Assembly (NCBI RefSeq): GCF_016595245.1
Contig: NZ_JAENHM010000072.1
Span: 1-61,728 of the forward strand
Direction of reading: 5' to 3'
Length of the DNA: 61,728 nucleotides
Source: Azospirillum endophyticum
Lineage (GTDB): Bacteria; Pseudomonadota; Alphaproteobacteria; Azospirillales; Azospirillaceae
Shown here: piece after piece, positions 49,073 to 57,898 of the stretch
Numbering within the stretch: the stretch's first letter is position 1
Layout of the letters: each line of letters opens with the position of its first letter
Program-made: the position numbers and the translations under genes
The notes under the pieces: model-generated
The model's input: only the letters and a program-made list of their open reading frames with translations
Told to the model about the DNA's origin: nothing
Database searches by the model: none

Positions 49073-49459
49073 CTACCCTTCCGCCTCGCGCCAGAGGCCG
49101 AGGCGCTTCAGCCCGGCGGTCAGGTCGCCGAGCAGGTCGGTCCACGGCCGCTCGGCCGTGCCGCCGCGGGCGACCAGCACGAAGTCGTGGCCGGGCGCCG
49201 CATGAACGGTCAGTATCTGCCGCGCGGCCTCACGCAAACGGCGGCGGGCACGATTGCGCACCACCGCGTTGCCGACCTTGCGGCTCGCCGTCAAACCCAG
49301 ACGGATGGGCGGACCGCCTTCGGCGGGCCGCTGCCTGTCGTCGTGCCGGCGCACCTGGAGGATCAGGCCGGGAGCCACATGCTTGCGCCGTGTCCCGGCC
49401 ACGGCCAGAAATTCCGGCCGCCGCATCAGGCGCCCGACCTTGAGGTCCGGCGCCGCCAT
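49073..49459 (-). CDS. rnpA: Ribonuclease P protein component
   Basis: Basic protein subunit of RNase P, which removes the 5' leader of precursor tRNAs. 128 residues. Family features: VGRLMRRPEFLAVAGTRRKH, LGLTASRKVGNAVVRNRARR with the RNR helix (RNRARRRLREAAR) and DFVLVARGG. Start at 49459, only 8 bp after the rpmH stop, so translation follows rpmH on a joint mRNA. Confidence 0.95.
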   Translation of the reverse strand: MAAPDLKVGRLMRRPEFLAVAGTRRKHVAPGLILQVRRHDDRQRPAEGGPPIRLGLTASRKVGNAVVRNRARRRLREAARQILTVHAAPGHDFVLVARGGTAERPWTDLLGDLTAGLKRLGLWREAEG

Positions 49460-49467
49460 CGCGGGGA

Positions 49468-49602
49468 TCAGGCGCTCAGAACCTTGCGGCCGCGGGCGCG
49501 GCGGCGGGCGATCACCTTGCGGCCGCCGACGGTGGCCATGCGGGCGCGGAAGCCATGACGACGCTTACGCACGATTTTGGACGGCTGGAACGTGCGCTTC
49601 AT
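49468..49602 (-). CDS. rpmH: 50S ribosomal protein L34
   Basis: 44-residue ribosomal protein L34, starting MKRTFQPSKIVRKRRHGFRA and continuing with the invariant RMATVGGRKVIARRRARGRK and ending VLSA. Full-length. GTAGGCGCC precedes the ATG (49602) with GGAGTAG as ribosome binding site. First gene of the rpmH-rnpA-yidD-yidC-engB run. In many bacteria this run is near the replication origin, but I see no DnaA boxes or dnaA here. Confidence 0.97.
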   Translation of the reverse strand: MKRTFQPSKIVRKRRHGFRARMATVGGRKVIARRRARGRKVLSA

Positions 49603-49703
49603 GGCGCCTACTCCTCAAGCTTATCTGATGGTGACGGGAAGAAGACGCCCGACCGGATGGCCGGGCGCCGAACCTATGAACCTGGAACGAACCGGAAGGC
49701 GCC

Positions 49704-50099
49704 TTACTCGGCAGCCCGGCGGCCGTTGACCATGCCGCGGCCGGTGGTGCGCTCGGCGATGCGGGCGGCCTTGCCGCGCAGATCGCGCAGGTAGTACAGC
49801 TTGGCGCGACGGACGGCGCCCTTGCGGACCAGCTCGATCGAGTCGATGCGCGGGGAGTACAGCGGGAACACGCGCTCCACGCCCTCGCCGTAGCTGATCT
49901 TGCGGACGGTGAAGGAGCTGTTCACTCCGGCGTTCTTGCGGGCGATCACGACGCCCTCATAGGCCTGCACGCGCTCGCGCGTGCCTTCGACGACCTTCAC
50001 GTTCACGCGGACGGTATCGCCCGACGAGAAGACCGGGATCGTCTTGCCACCGAGGGCCTTCTCGATCTGCTCCTGCTCGAGCTGCTGCAACAGGTTCAT
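49704..50099 (-). CDS. rplS: 50S ribosomal protein L19
   Basis: L19 sits at the 30S-50S interface. 131 residues: MNLLQQLEQEQIEKALGGKT, FSSGDTVRVNVKVVEGTRER, VQAYEGVVIARKNAGVNSSF, RVFPLYSPRIDSIELVRKGA and VRRAKLYYLRDLRGKAARI are typical, with a short C-terminal tail (GRGMVNGRRAAE). It follows trmD by 41 bp and completes the rpsP-rimM-trmD-rplS operon. AGGGG lies before the start. Confidence 0.97.
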   Translation of the reverse strand: MNLLQQLEQEQIEKALGGKTIPVFSSGDTVRVNVKVVEGTRERVQAYEGVVIARKNAGVNSSFTVRKISYGEGVERVFPLYSPRIDSIELVRKGAVRRAKLYYLRDLRGKAARIAERTTGRGMVNGRRAAE

Positions 50100-50140
50100 A
50101 GCACTACCCCTTTTCTATCGGCGCGCCTCGCGGCGGACCG

Positions 50141-50950
50141 TCACTCCGGTTTCGGGTCGCGCCGGCGAGCCTGCCGCCGACCCTTGTTCGTAACAGTTTC
50201 TGCCGGACGCCCCGCCTGGTAGAGCGACCACAGGTCCGGCCGTCGGGCCTCCGTGATCCTCTCCGCCTCGGCCAGCCGCCAGGCCTTGACCTTCCCGTGG
50301 TGACCGGACAGCAGAACCTCCGGCACCGCGCGTTCCACACCCTGTCCGTCGGTCCAGACCGCCGGCCGGGTGTAGTGGGGGTATTCGAGCAACCCCCGTT
50401 CGAAACTCTCTTCCCCCGCCGTCTCATCATTGCCCATGACGCCGGGGAGCAAGCGCACCACGGCATCCATCAGGCTGAGCGCGGCGAGTTCCCCGCCGGA
50501 CAGCACGAAATCCCCGAGGCTGACCTCTTCGAGGCCGTGCGCATCGAGGACCCGCTGGTCCACCCCTTCGTACCGGCCGCAGAGCAGCGTCACCACCGGG
50601 GTGGCGGCCAGCTCCTTGACCAGTTCCTGGTTCAGCACCCGTCCGCGAGGCGACAGATAGATCGCCCGGCCGCGTCCCGGTGCCCCCACAGGTCCCGCCG
50701 TCGCGGTCAAAGCCGCGTCCAGCACGTCGGGCCGCATGACCATGCCTGCCCCTCCGCCGAAGGGGGTCTCGTCGACGGAGCGGTGTTTATCGCGCGCGAA
50801 CGAGCGAATGTCCACCGATTCCAGCGCCCAGACTCCATTTTCCAACGCCTTGCCGGCCAGCGAGTGGCCGAGCGGCCCCGGAAACATTTCCGGGAACAGC
50901 GTCAGAACCTTGGCCGTCCAGACCCGCGGACCGTCGGCGCCGTGGTTCAC
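50141..50950 (-). CDS. trmD: tRNA (guanine-N1-)-methyltransferase TrmD
   Basis: SPOUT-class enzyme that makes m1G37 next to the anticodon, preventing +1 frameshifts. 269 residues. Features: VLTLFPEMFPGPLGHSLAGK, DETPFGGGAGMVMRPDVLDA, the knot region LLCGRYEGVDQRVLD and EVSLGDFVLSGGELAALSLM, and RLLPGVMGN. The GTG start at 50950 overlaps the rimM stop (50947) by four bases, so the two are translationally coupled. The C-terminal basic tail is slightly longer than in E. coli. Confidence 0.96.
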   Translation of the reverse strand: MNHGADGPRVWTAKVLTLFPEMFPGPLGHSLAGKALENGVWALESVDIRSFARDKHRSVDETPFGGGAGMVMRPDVLDAALTATAGPVGAPGRGRAIYLSPRGRVLNQELVKELAATPVVTLLCGRYEGVDQRVLDAHGLEEVSLGDFVLSGGELAALSLMDAVVRLLPGVMGNDETAGEESFERGLLEYPHYTRPAVWTDGQGVERAVPEVLLSGHHGKVKAWRLAEAERITEARRPDLWSLYQAGRPAETVTNKGRRQARRRDPKPE

Positions 50951-51528
50951 GGCCCCGTCTCCCCGCCCTGGTCCCCGTCCCGATCCCCGCCTTCCTCCTC
51001 CGCCCCGTCATCGGAGCCCTCGCGGGCTTCGATCACGGCCGGAAGATCGACGACGATGCGGCCACCCCGGACATCCACCACCGGCACGCAGGCCTTGGAG
51101 AAGGGAAGCATCTCCAGCGGCCCGCCGGGGGTCCTGACCTCCAGCACGTCGCCGGCTCCGAAGTCGTAGAGCGCCTTCACCGTGCCGTAGACGGTTCCGT
51201 CGGCGAGTTCCGCACGCAGGCCGATCAGATCGGCATGGTAGAACTCGTCCTCGTCCTCCGTCGCCGGCAGGGCGACGCGGTCCACGTAGAGCCGCATACC
51301 CGCCAGGGCCTGCGCCTGTTCGCGGCTGGTCACCCCGTCGACCTTGGCCAGGAAGTTGTCCTTGACCATGCCCTGGAGCGTCACCGTGAACCGACGGGTA
51401 CCGTTCTCGTCCGACAGCGGGCCGTAGGTCATGATGTCGGCGGGTTCGGCGGTGAAGCTGCGCAGCTTCACCAGCCCCCGCACGCCGTGCGATCCCGCGA
51501 ACTGGCCGACACAGATTTTGGCGGTCAT
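50947..51528 (-). CDS. rimM: 16S rRNA processing protein RimM
   Basis: Assists maturation of the 30S head region together with S19. 193 residues: the N-terminal RimM domain (ICVGQFAGSHGVRGLVKLRS, FTAEPADIMTYGPL, DGVTSREQAQALAGMRLYVD) and the C-terminal PRC-barrel (EFYHADLIGLRAELADGTVY, GAGDVLEVRTPGGPLEMLPF, RGGRIVVDLPAVI). An acidic, Gly-rich tail (DDGAEEEGGDRDGDQGGETG) is an addition. Start taken at ATG 51528; GTG 51546 is possible. Between rpsP and trmD. Confidence 0.95.
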   Translation of the reverse strand: MTAKICVGQFAGSHGVRGLVKLRSFTAEPADIMTYGPLSDENGTRRFTVTLQGMVKDNFLAKVDGVTSREQAQALAGMRLYVDRVALPATEDEDEFYHADLIGLRAELADGTVYGTVKALYDFGAGDVLEVRTPGGPLEMLPFSKACVPVVDVRGGRIVVDLPAVIEAREGSDDGAEEEGGDRDGDQGGETGP

Positions 51529-51616
51529 CGAAGGAACACCCGGCACGTCGTCACGACCTCAACCCTGCGGGCCAAGCGGCCCGACCTTACCCCTGGACCC
51601 AACCTCAGCCCCAAGG

Positions 51617-51973
51617 TCAGCCTTCTGCGGCGGCCGCGGCAGCGGCGGCCTCGGCCTTCAGACGCTCCTGCGCCTTGGCCTTCGGAGCCGACTTCTTCGG
51701 GGTCTCGCGGACGGCGGGCTTCTCGACCAGGCCGGCAGTGGCCAGAAAGTGCACGACGCGGTCCGTCGGCTGGGCGCCGACCGACAGCCAATGCTTGGCG
51801 CGCTCGGCGTTCAGGATGATGCGCTGCTCATGCTCGCGCGGCAGCATCGGGTTGTAGGTGCCGATCTTCTCGATGAAGCGGCCGTCACGCGGGCTGCGGG
51901 CGTCCGCGATGACGATCGAGTAGAACGGACGCTTCTTCGCACCACCGCGAGCCAGACGAATCTTCAAAGCCAT
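51617..51973 (-). CDS. rpsP: 30S ribosomal protein S16
   Basis: S16 stabilises the 30S body. 118 residues: the conserved core MALKIRLARGGAKKRPFYSI, VIADARSPRDGRFIEKIGTY and NPMLPREHEQRIILNAERAK with WLSVGAQPTDRVVHFLATAG, followed by a Lys/Ala-rich tail typical of alphaproteobacterial S16. First gene of rpsP-rimM-trmD-rplS; ffh lies 61 bp upstream on the same strand, a common gene order. Confidence 0.97.
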   Translation of the reverse strand: MALKIRLARGGAKKRPFYSIVIADARSPRDGRFIEKIGTYNPMLPREHEQRIILNAERAKHWLSVGAQPTDRVVHFLATAGLVEKPAVRETPKKSAPKAKAQERLKAEAAAAAAAAEG

Positions 51974-52034
51974 TGGTCGAAACTTTCTCTTCTCAAGTCA
52001 AACAGGTATCGGGTGATTTCGAGAGGCGGTCGGG

Positions 52035-53420
52035 TCAGCCGAAAGGCCCCTTCCCGCCGAAGCCGCCGAGTCCCTTCGGCAGCAGGTTTCCGAGGCCGCC
52101 GCGCAGCATCCCCTTCTTGCCCAGCTTCTGCACCTGCTTCATCATTCCGCGCATGGTCTCGAACTGCTTCAGCAGCTTGTTGACCTCCTGCACCGAGGTG
52201 CCGGAACCGGCGGCGATGCGCTTGCGGCGCGAAGCCTTGATCAGGTCGGGGTTCTTGCGCTCCGCCTTGGTCATCGAGGAGATGATCGCCTCCTGGCGCT
52301 TGATCATCCCGTCGTCGACGTTGGCGTCCTTCAACTGGTCCTTGATCTTGCCGATGCCCGGCAGCATTCCCATCAGGCCGGACATGCCGCCCATCTTGCG
52401 GAGCTGCTTCAGCTGCATCGCCATGTCGTCGAGGTCGAAGCCCTGGCCCTTCTCCATCTTGCGGGCGAGCTTTTCGGCCTCGTCCTTGTCGATGGTCTCG
52501 ACGGCCTTCTCCACCAGCGACACCACGTCGCCCATGCCGAGGATTCGGCCGGCGATGCGGTCGGGGTGGAAGGGCTCCAGCGCGTCGATCTTTTCGCCGA
52601 CGCCCAGCAGCTTGATCGGCTTGCCGGTGATCTGGCGCATCGACAGGGCGGCACCGCCGCGTGCGTCGCCGTCGATGCGGGTCAGCACGATGCCGGTGAT
52701 ACCGACCTTGTCGTTGAAATTGGTGGCGACGGTGACGGCGTCCTGGCCGGTCATCGCGTCGGCGACCAGCAGCGTCTCCACCGGCTTGGTCGCGTCGCGG
52801 ACCGCCGCGACCTCCGCCATCAGCTCCTCGTCGATGGCGAGGCGGCCGGCGGTGTCGAGCATGACGACGTCGTAGCCTTCGAGACGTCCGGTCTCGATGG
52901 CCCGCTTGGCGATGGCGACCGGGTCCTGGCCCGGCACGATCGGCAGGGTGGCGACGCCGGTCTGCTCGCCGAGAACCTTCAACTGCTCCTGGGCAGCCGG
53001 ACGGCGGACGTCCAGCGAGGCCATCAGGACCTTCTTGCGGTCCTTCGTCTTCAGGCGCAGCGCGATCTTGGCGGTGCTGGTGGTCTTGCCCGAACCCTGC
53101 AGGCCGACCATCAGGATCGGCACCGGGGCGGCGGCATTCAGGTTGATCTCCGCCCCTTCGCCCAGCATCTCCACGAGGTTGTCGTGGACGATCTTGATGA
53201 CCTGCTGGCCGGGGGTGACGGATTTCAGCACCTCCTGGCCGACGGCGCGTTCCTTCACCTGGGTGACGAACTGCTTGACGACGGGCAGCGCGACGTCGGC
53301 CTCCAGCATCGCCACGCGAACTTCGCGCAACGCTGCGGAGACGTCCTCCTCGGTCAGCGCGCCACGGCGGCGCAGCTTGTCGAAGATGTCGCCCAGGCGT
53401 CCGGTCAGGCCTTCGAACAT
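52035..53420 (-). CDS. ffh: Signal recognition particle protein Ffh
   Basis: SRP54 GTPase that targets nascent membrane proteins to SecYEG through FtsY. 461 residues. N domain (MFEGLTGRLGDIFDKLRRRG), G domain with G1 MVGLQGSGKTTSTAKIALRL, the DVRRPAAQEQL motif, G3 VVMLDTAGRLAID, G4 LTRIDGDARGGAAL and the closing GVGEKIDALEPF. The Met-rich M domain (LKQLRKMGGMSGLMGMLPGI) is followed by the RNA-binding RRKRIAAGSGTSVQEVNKLL. A Gly/Phe-rich tail ends it. Start at 53420 matches family length; the open frame extends 35 codons further without conservation. Confidence 0.97.
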   Translation of the reverse strand: MFEGLTGRLGDIFDKLRRRGALTEEDVSAALREVRVAMLEADVALPVVKQFVTQVKERAVGQEVLKSVTPGQQVIKIVHDNLVEMLGEGAEINLNAAAPVPILMVGLQGSGKTTSTAKIALRLKTKDRKKVLMASLDVRRPAAQEQLKVLGEQTGVATLPIVPGQDPVAIAKRAIETGRLEGYDVVMLDTAGRLAIDEELMAEVAAVRDATKPVETLLVADAMTGQDAVTVATNFNDKVGITGIVLTRIDGDARGGAALSMRQITGKPIKLLGVGEKIDALEPFHPDRIAGRILGMGDVVSLVEKAVETIDKDEAEKLARKMEKGQGFDLDDMAMQLKQLRKMGGMSGLMGMLPGIGKIKDQLKDANVDDGMIKRQEAIISSMTKAERKNPDLIKASRRKRIAAGSGTSVQEVNKLLKQFETMRGMMKQVQKLGKKGMLRGGLGNLLPKGLGGFGGKGPFG

Positions 53421-53753
53421 GCGATACTCGTTCCCCAGTTCCAGGTCCAGCGTCGGTGCCGCCGCCCGCACAAGCACGAAAGCGCCAGTGCGCGACATTC
53501 GCGGACTGGCGGAGATACCCGGCATGGGGCCGGGGTACCCGGTCTATCGACTTTGCGGGAGACAGGTCGGCGGACCATAGAGAAGCCGGCGGGCCGAGTC
53601 AACGATCCTAAGCGCTCTTTCGCATTGGATCGAAGGTCGCGCTTGCCGAGCCGCGGTTATCGGTCCCATCCTTGTCACAAACCATCGCGCCTTAACCAAT
53701 TTTTGGCGACTCTTTCGGATTATAGATTACCAAATAGAGAAGGTATGCCGGCG
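53421..53753. other. Divergent intergenic region ffh / pentapeptide gene
   Basis: 333 bp. The part 53670-53745 is clearly A/T-richer than its surroundings and includes TATAGA at 53721-53726, a plausible -10 for the plus-strand gene at 53754; no matching -35 at 16-18 bp is obvious. The ffh promoter must lie in 53421-53670. No gene or hairpin seen. Confidence 0.45.
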
Positions 53754-55106
53754 ATGTCGTCCGCCCAGGGCTTCGGTTCCAACAGCCCGCGAACCAAGCT
53801 GACCCAGAGCCAGCTCAACGCGATCCTGTTGCGGCACCAGGCGTTCCGCAAGAGCCAGCCCGGTGGCGTCCGCGCCAACCTGAAGATGCGCGACCTGTCG
53901 CATCTCGACCTCTCCGGCATCGACCTGTCCGATGCCGACCTGTCGGGCGCCAAGCTGTTCAGCGCGCGGCTGGTCGGTGCCAACCTCGCCAACGCCAACC
54001 TCTATGCCGCCGACCTGCGGCTCGCCAACCTCGAGAAGGCCGACCTGCGGCGGGCGGACCTGCGCGGCGCCTGCCTGCGCGGCGCGGTGCTGAGCGAGGC
54101 GACGCTGGTCGAGGTCGACCTTCGCGACGGCACGCTGCTGCATTACGACGCCAGCGGCGGGATGTACGCCCACGATTACCAGGACAGCGTCCTGACGTCG
54201 GAGCTGACGGCAGCGACCATCCGCGGCGCCGACCTGTCGCGGGCGAAGGTCGCCAATGCCTTCGTCATGCAGACCGACCTGACCGACGCCATCCTCCGCG
54301 GCACGAAGTTCATGCGGGCCAACCTGACCGGATCCAACCTGACCGGCTGCGACCTGACCGACGCCGACCTGACCGAGGCGAACCTGTCGGGCGCCCGGCT
54401 GTCGGGGGCGGTGATGACCGGCTGCGCCATCAACCGCACCAATTTCAGCGGCGCCACCCTGATCGGTGCCATCCTCGATGCCGCACAGATGCGCTCCCCC
54501 AACCTCCAGGCCGCGGTTCTGGCCAAGACCCTGGAGAATCCGGAAGACGACCTGCGCGAGATGCTGATGGAGCATCTGACCTGGATCGAGAGCGGCGGCA
54601 AGGCCGGCAAGCGCGCCGACCTGTCGGCGCTGGATCTGTCGGGGCGGAAGCTGGACGGCATCAACCTGTCGGCGGCGATCCTGCAATGCATCGCCCTGCG
54701 CGGCGCCAACCTGTCGGGTGCGTCGATGGCGATCGCCGACCTGTCGCTGGCCGATCTGCGCAAGGCCGACCTGTCGAAAGCCGACCTGCGCGGCGTGAAT
54801 TTCGAGCGCGCCACCCTGACCGGCGCCAATTTGACCGGCGCCCAGCTCGGCCCCGTCCATATCCAGACGATGAGCGGCCATATCTGGCGCGCCAACCTCC
54901 AGCGCGCCCGGCTGGGCAGGGCGCTGCTGTGCAAGGCCGACCTGCGCAAGGCCAACCTCGCCGGCGCCAATCTGGCCGGTGCCGACCTGACCGGCGCCAA
55001 CCTCAGCGAGGCCGACCTGACCGGCGCCGATTTGACCGGCGCGGTGCTGGACGGCACCACGCTGGATCAGGCGATCGTCGAGGAGGCGATCGGGCTGGCC
55101 TCCTGA
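53754..55106 (+). CDS. Pentapeptide-repeat protein made of two tandem modules
   Basis: About 450 residues, mainly A(D/N)LxG pentapeptides that form a right-handed square beta-helix (e.g. DLSGIDLSDADLSGAKLFSA, ANLTGSNLTGCDLTDADLTE, ADLTGANLSEADLTGADLTG). Two non-repeat helical caps with related sequence begin each half: LNAILLRHQAFRKSQPGGVR (residues ~20-39) and LREMLMEHLTWIESGGKAGK (~265-284), each leading into a DLSxLDLSG start. A segment without repeats (LLHYDASGGMYAHDYQDSVL) interrupts module 1. Function unknown; such proteins can mimic DNA or act as scaffolds. Start: ATG 53754 has GAGAAGG at 10 nt; ATG 53745 is too close to it. Confidence 0.85.
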   Translation: MSSAQGFGSNSPRTKLTQSQLNAILLRHQAFRKSQPGGVRANLKMRDLSHLDLSGIDLSDADLSGAKLFSARLVGANLANANLYAADLRLANLEKADLRRADLRGACLRGAVLSEATLVEVDLRDGTLLHYDASGGMYAHDYQDSVLTSELTAATIRGADLSRAKVANAFVMQTDLTDAILRGTKFMRANLTGSNLTGCDLTDADLTEANLSGARLSGAVMTGCAINRTNFSGATLIGAILDAAQMRSPNLQAAVLAKTLENPEDDLREMLMEHLTWIESGGKAGKRADLSALDLSGRKLDGINLSAAILQCIALRGANLSGASMAIADLSLADLRKADLSKADLRGVNFERATLTGANLTGAQLGPVHIQTMSGHIWRANLQRARLGRALLCKADLRKANLAGANLAGADLTGANLSEADLTGADLTGAVLDGTTLDQAIVEEAIGLAS

Positions 55107-55128
55107 CGCCGAGTCGGGCGGACCGCTT

Positions 55129-55788
55129 TCAGGCGGAAGGCCCACCCCGCCCCGCCATCCAGTCGCCCGAGCCGTAGACGCTGCGGACATGGCGAACCAG
55201 CAAATTGCGCGCGTCGATCAGCTGGCCCATCCGCTCGCGGCAAGCAACGATGCCGGTATCGGGGTGATAGACCGGGGCCAGTTCGCGGAAGCGCCGGCGC
55301 ACCCGGTCCTCGTCGAAGCACCATTCATTGACGAAGCCGAACAGCTGCGCCGCATCGCGCACGTCGGTGATGCGCCCGTCGAGCGGCCGGAAGGACAGGC
55401 GTTGCAGCGCATGGGCCAGCGTCTTGTTGCGGTAGCCCAGCGTCTCCACCGCGGCCTCGAGCCGGCGGACATCCTCGGCAGGCAGGATGCGCGCACCGGG
55501 ATCGGCCAGCGCCAGGGCGGCGGCCAGCGCCCGGCGGATCGCGCCGTCGCCGGCATGGGTTCCCCCCACCTCCAGCACCCCCTCGCCGCCGGCGTCGCGC
55601 GGACCGGGATCGGCGCCCCCCTCCGGCGCCAGCAGCAAGGCGGCGGCGGCGAGCGCCGGCACCCCGACTCCGCACGCGGCGGCAAGCTCCAGCACGGCGG
55701 CGCAAAACCGGGCGCCGCAGGGCACGGTCCGCACGGGGGATGAAGAGGGACTGGACTCTTCCGCTGCGGTCATCGTCGCCGCCGACAT
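55129..55788 (-). CDS. J-domain-like protein (C-terminal HPD motif)
   Basis: About 219 residues. The C-terminus RVRRRFRELAPVYHPDTGIV followed by MGQLIDARNLLVRHVRS matches the second and third helices of a DnaJ J domain with the HPD loop intact (here HPDTG), so it may stimulate a DnaK-type chaperone. The first ~130 residues are Ala-rich and helical with no known domain. The J domain at the C-terminus and lack of the Gly/Phe and zinc regions make it a class III co-chaperone. Start uncertain: ATG 55788 is the best fit but has no clear ribosome binding site. Confidence 0.7.
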   Translation of the reverse strand: MSAATMTAAEESSPSSSPVRTVPCGARFCAAVLELAAACGVGVPALAAAALLLAPEGGADPGPRDAGGEGVLEVGGTHAGDGAIRRALAAALALADPGARILPAEDVRRLEAAVETLGYRNKTLAHALQRLSFRPLDGRITDVRDAAQLFGFVNEWCFDEDRVRRRFRELAPVYHPDTGIVACRERMGQLIDARNLLVRHVRSVYGSGDWMAGRGGPSA

Positions 55789-55905
55789 TTGGTGAAAGCC
55801 AGCGCCGAATCTATGCACGAGCGCCACACGACGCAATCGTGCCGATGGACGCGGCCGGACGAATGCGGCCGGCGCATCGGGGCGGGCGGACGCTCCCCTT
55901 CCCGC

Positions 55906-56538
55906 TCAGCGCGCTTTCAAGGCTCCGGGCTTGGCCGGCAACCGGTCGAGCAGTTCGCCGATATAGGCGGTCTCGTCCTTGCCGGCCATGGCGGCGAAGC
56001 CCTTCAGCATCTGGCCGCCGAAGGTGAAGACGCTGGCGAGGTCGATGCGCCAGGACCCGCCTTCGCGCACGAAATCGGCAGGCAACAGCGCCGGCCGGTT
56101 GTCGACCATCAGCAGGCCCGACGCCCGGTCGCCCTTGACCCGCACCGGCCCCAGCGCACTGCGGGAGATGACGTTGGGGCCGAGCCAGCCGGCCGCCAGC
56201 GCATGGTTGGCGATGTCGCCGACCGACATGCGGCGCAGCTCCGCCGGGCCGAGATAGCGGCGCAGCCCCATGGCGGCGAACCGTTCGGCCGGCTCCAGCC
56301 GCTGCAGCGGCGCATCGCCGGGCTGGCGCGCGGCCTCGCGCACCGACTCCAGCGTCCTGACGGAATTGCGGGTGAGCAGGGGGATCACCGCCGATCCCCG
56401 CTTTTCCGCCAGCGCCGTGCGGGCGGCATCGAAGGTGGCGGCGACCTCGCGCTCCTCCGGCGTTTCGCGCGGCGGAGCGGCGAAGCTGGTGGCGGCGGCG
56501 ATCAGGACGATGAAGAAAGCGAGAAAGGCGACACGCAT
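55906..56538 (-). CDS. Exported protein of unknown function (210 aa)
   Basis: Not recognised. A signal peptide (MRVAFLAFFIVLIAAATSFA, cleavage near FAAPP) is followed by a globular ~190-residue domain: EVAATFDAARTALAEKRGSA, VIPLLTRNSVRTLESVREAA, a central AAMGLRRYLGPAELRRMSVG and a beta-rich end (RASGLLMVDNRPALLPADFV, SWRIDLASVFTFGGQMLKGF). Composition and the 'REGGSWRIDLA' segment recall NTF2-like or DUF4878-type exported domains; that is only suggestive. Start at 56538, where the signal peptide begins. It follows the DUF2336 gene by 31 bp on the same strand. Confidence 0.7.
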   Translation of the reverse strand: MRVAFLAFFIVLIAAATSFAAPPRETPEEREVAATFDAARTALAEKRGSAVIPLLTRNSVRTLESVREAARQPGDAPLQRLEPAERFAAMGLRRYLGPAELRRMSVGDIANHALAAGWLGPNVISRSALGPVRVKGDRASGLLMVDNRPALLPADFVREGGSWRIDLASVFTFGGQMLKGFAAMAGKDETAYIGELLDRLPAKPGALKAR

Positions 56539-56569
56539 GCCGGAGACAACCCGAAAACGGTGGGGAACG

Positions 56570-57898
56570 TCACGCCTTCTCCTCGACGCCGAAAAATTCG
56601 AGCTGCCAGCGCATCTCTTCATCGGTCATCGGGTAGTGCGTGCCGTCGCGAGCATTAAGCGCCGTTTTTGGCGGAATCTGGGCAAGCCGCAACTGGACCT
56701 GCCGGGCGAAGCGCATGGTCAGGCCGGCGCGCCAGACGAGAGCGGTGACGGCACGCGGCGCATGGGTGGCGACGATGCGGTCCACCACCGGCAGCGGAAT
56801 CTGCGACAGCTCCGCCAGCGCCGCCATGACGAAGCCGCGGTCGCCCTCCACCATCGAGCCTTCGATCAGCTTCTCGGTCAGCTTGCCTTCCTTGTTCAGG
56901 CGCGCCGCCTTGTCGCTGGGGCGTTCGACCGGCTTCTCCGGCCCGGCGGCGGCACCGCCGGCCGCCTCCTCGCCGAAATCGACCGGGCCGAGCGGCAGGC
57001 CGGGCGCGGTGCCGGCCGCCTGCTCCACCCGCTGGCGCACCGCCTCCACCAGCCCGCGCGCCGCGTCGGGGGCGAGGTCGTCGCGGTCCTGCAGGACCTT
57101 CAGCAGATTGTCGGCGACGAAGCTGGCCAGCCGCATCACCGCCCGCGCCGGCAGCCGCGGACGGCGCACCAGGGGCGAATGCCAGGGTTCGTGCTGCGGC
57201 GCCTGGTCGAGGATGCGGTCGAGCGTCTCTTCACGGATCTGGGCCGACGGGTTGCCGAGCAGCGTCGTCACCGCCGCCTCGTCGTCCGACCGCGCGATGG
57301 CGTCGGCGACGGAAGCGGTGACGTTCTGCCGGCTGGCGATGGCGGTCATCGCGCCGCGCACCGGCCCCTTCATGATGATGTCGGTCAGATCCTCTTCGGT
57401 GAGGATCGGGGAGTGCTGCAGGACCGGCGAGCAGACCGACAGCTCCACGTCGCGGGCCAGCCGGTTGATGACGCCGTGCGGGGCGTTGGGCAGATCCTTC
57501 AGCGCTTCGGCCAGGATGCCGCGCACTTCCGTCGCCTGGTCGCGCGCCAGCGTCTCCAGGCATTCCACCGTCAGCCGCTCGATCTGCGTCGCCTGGTCCG
57601 CCGACAGCTCCGGCAACAGGCGGGCGATCTTCCGCGCCACCGCCTGCCGCACCATGACCTCGCGGTCCTTGGCCAGCAGGAGGTCGGCCTGCCGCGGCGT
57701 GCCGGCATTGGTGGCGATGGCGCGACGCACCTCGGCCGCGGCGTCGGCGGCGAGGAAATACAGCAGCTCCGGCCGCGTCTTGGGATGTTCGGCGACCTTC
57801 CGGCGGATCGCCGGATCCTCGCTCTGCACCATCCGCTTGGCGGCTTCGTAGTCGGCGGGGTCGAAGGTCTCGGGGCGCGGGGTGGCAGGCGGGGTCAA
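56570..57898 (-). CDS. DUF2336 domain protein (HEAT-like), coupled to a GGDEF gene
   Basis: 442 residues, soluble. The DUF2336 region, an alpha-helical repeat domain frequent in alphaproteobacteria, is visible from ~30 (AIRRKVAEHPKTRPELLYFL, AEVRRAIATNAGTPRQADLL, VRQAVARKIARLLPELSADQ) to ~240 (AIARSDDEAAVTTLLGNPSA, QIREETLDRILDQAPQHEPW). Function of the domain is unknown; it often accompanies signalling genes. The only suitable start is TTG 57898, which overlaps the stop of the GGDEF gene (57895) as TTGA, with GGAG eight bases before. This implies coupled translation of the two. Confidence 0.82.
   Translation of the reverse strand: MTPPATPRPETFDPADYEAAKRMVQSEDPAIRRKVAEHPKTRPELLYFLAADAAAEVRRAIATNAGTPRQADLLLAKDREVMVRQAVARKIARLLPELSADQATQIERLTVECLETLARDQATEVRGILAEALKDLPNAPHGVINRLARDVELSVCSPVLQHSPILTEEDLTDIIMKGPVRGAMTAIASRQNVTASVADAIARSDDEAAVTTLLGNPSAQIREETLDRILDQAPQHEPWHSPLVRRPRLPARAVMRLASFVADNLLKVLQDRDDLAPDAARGLVEAVRQRVEQAAGTAPGLPLGPVDFGEEAAGGAAAGPEKPVERPSDKAARLNKEGKLTEKLIEGSMVEGDRGFVMAALAELSQIPLPVVDRIVATHAPRAVTALVWRAGLTMRFARQVQLRLAQIPPKTALNARDGTHYPMTDEEMRWQLEFFGVEEKA

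Noticed and set aside
49468..50099. Replication origin near rpmH/rnpA
   Set aside because: No dnaA gene and no cluster of DnaA boxes (TTATCCACA-like) visible.
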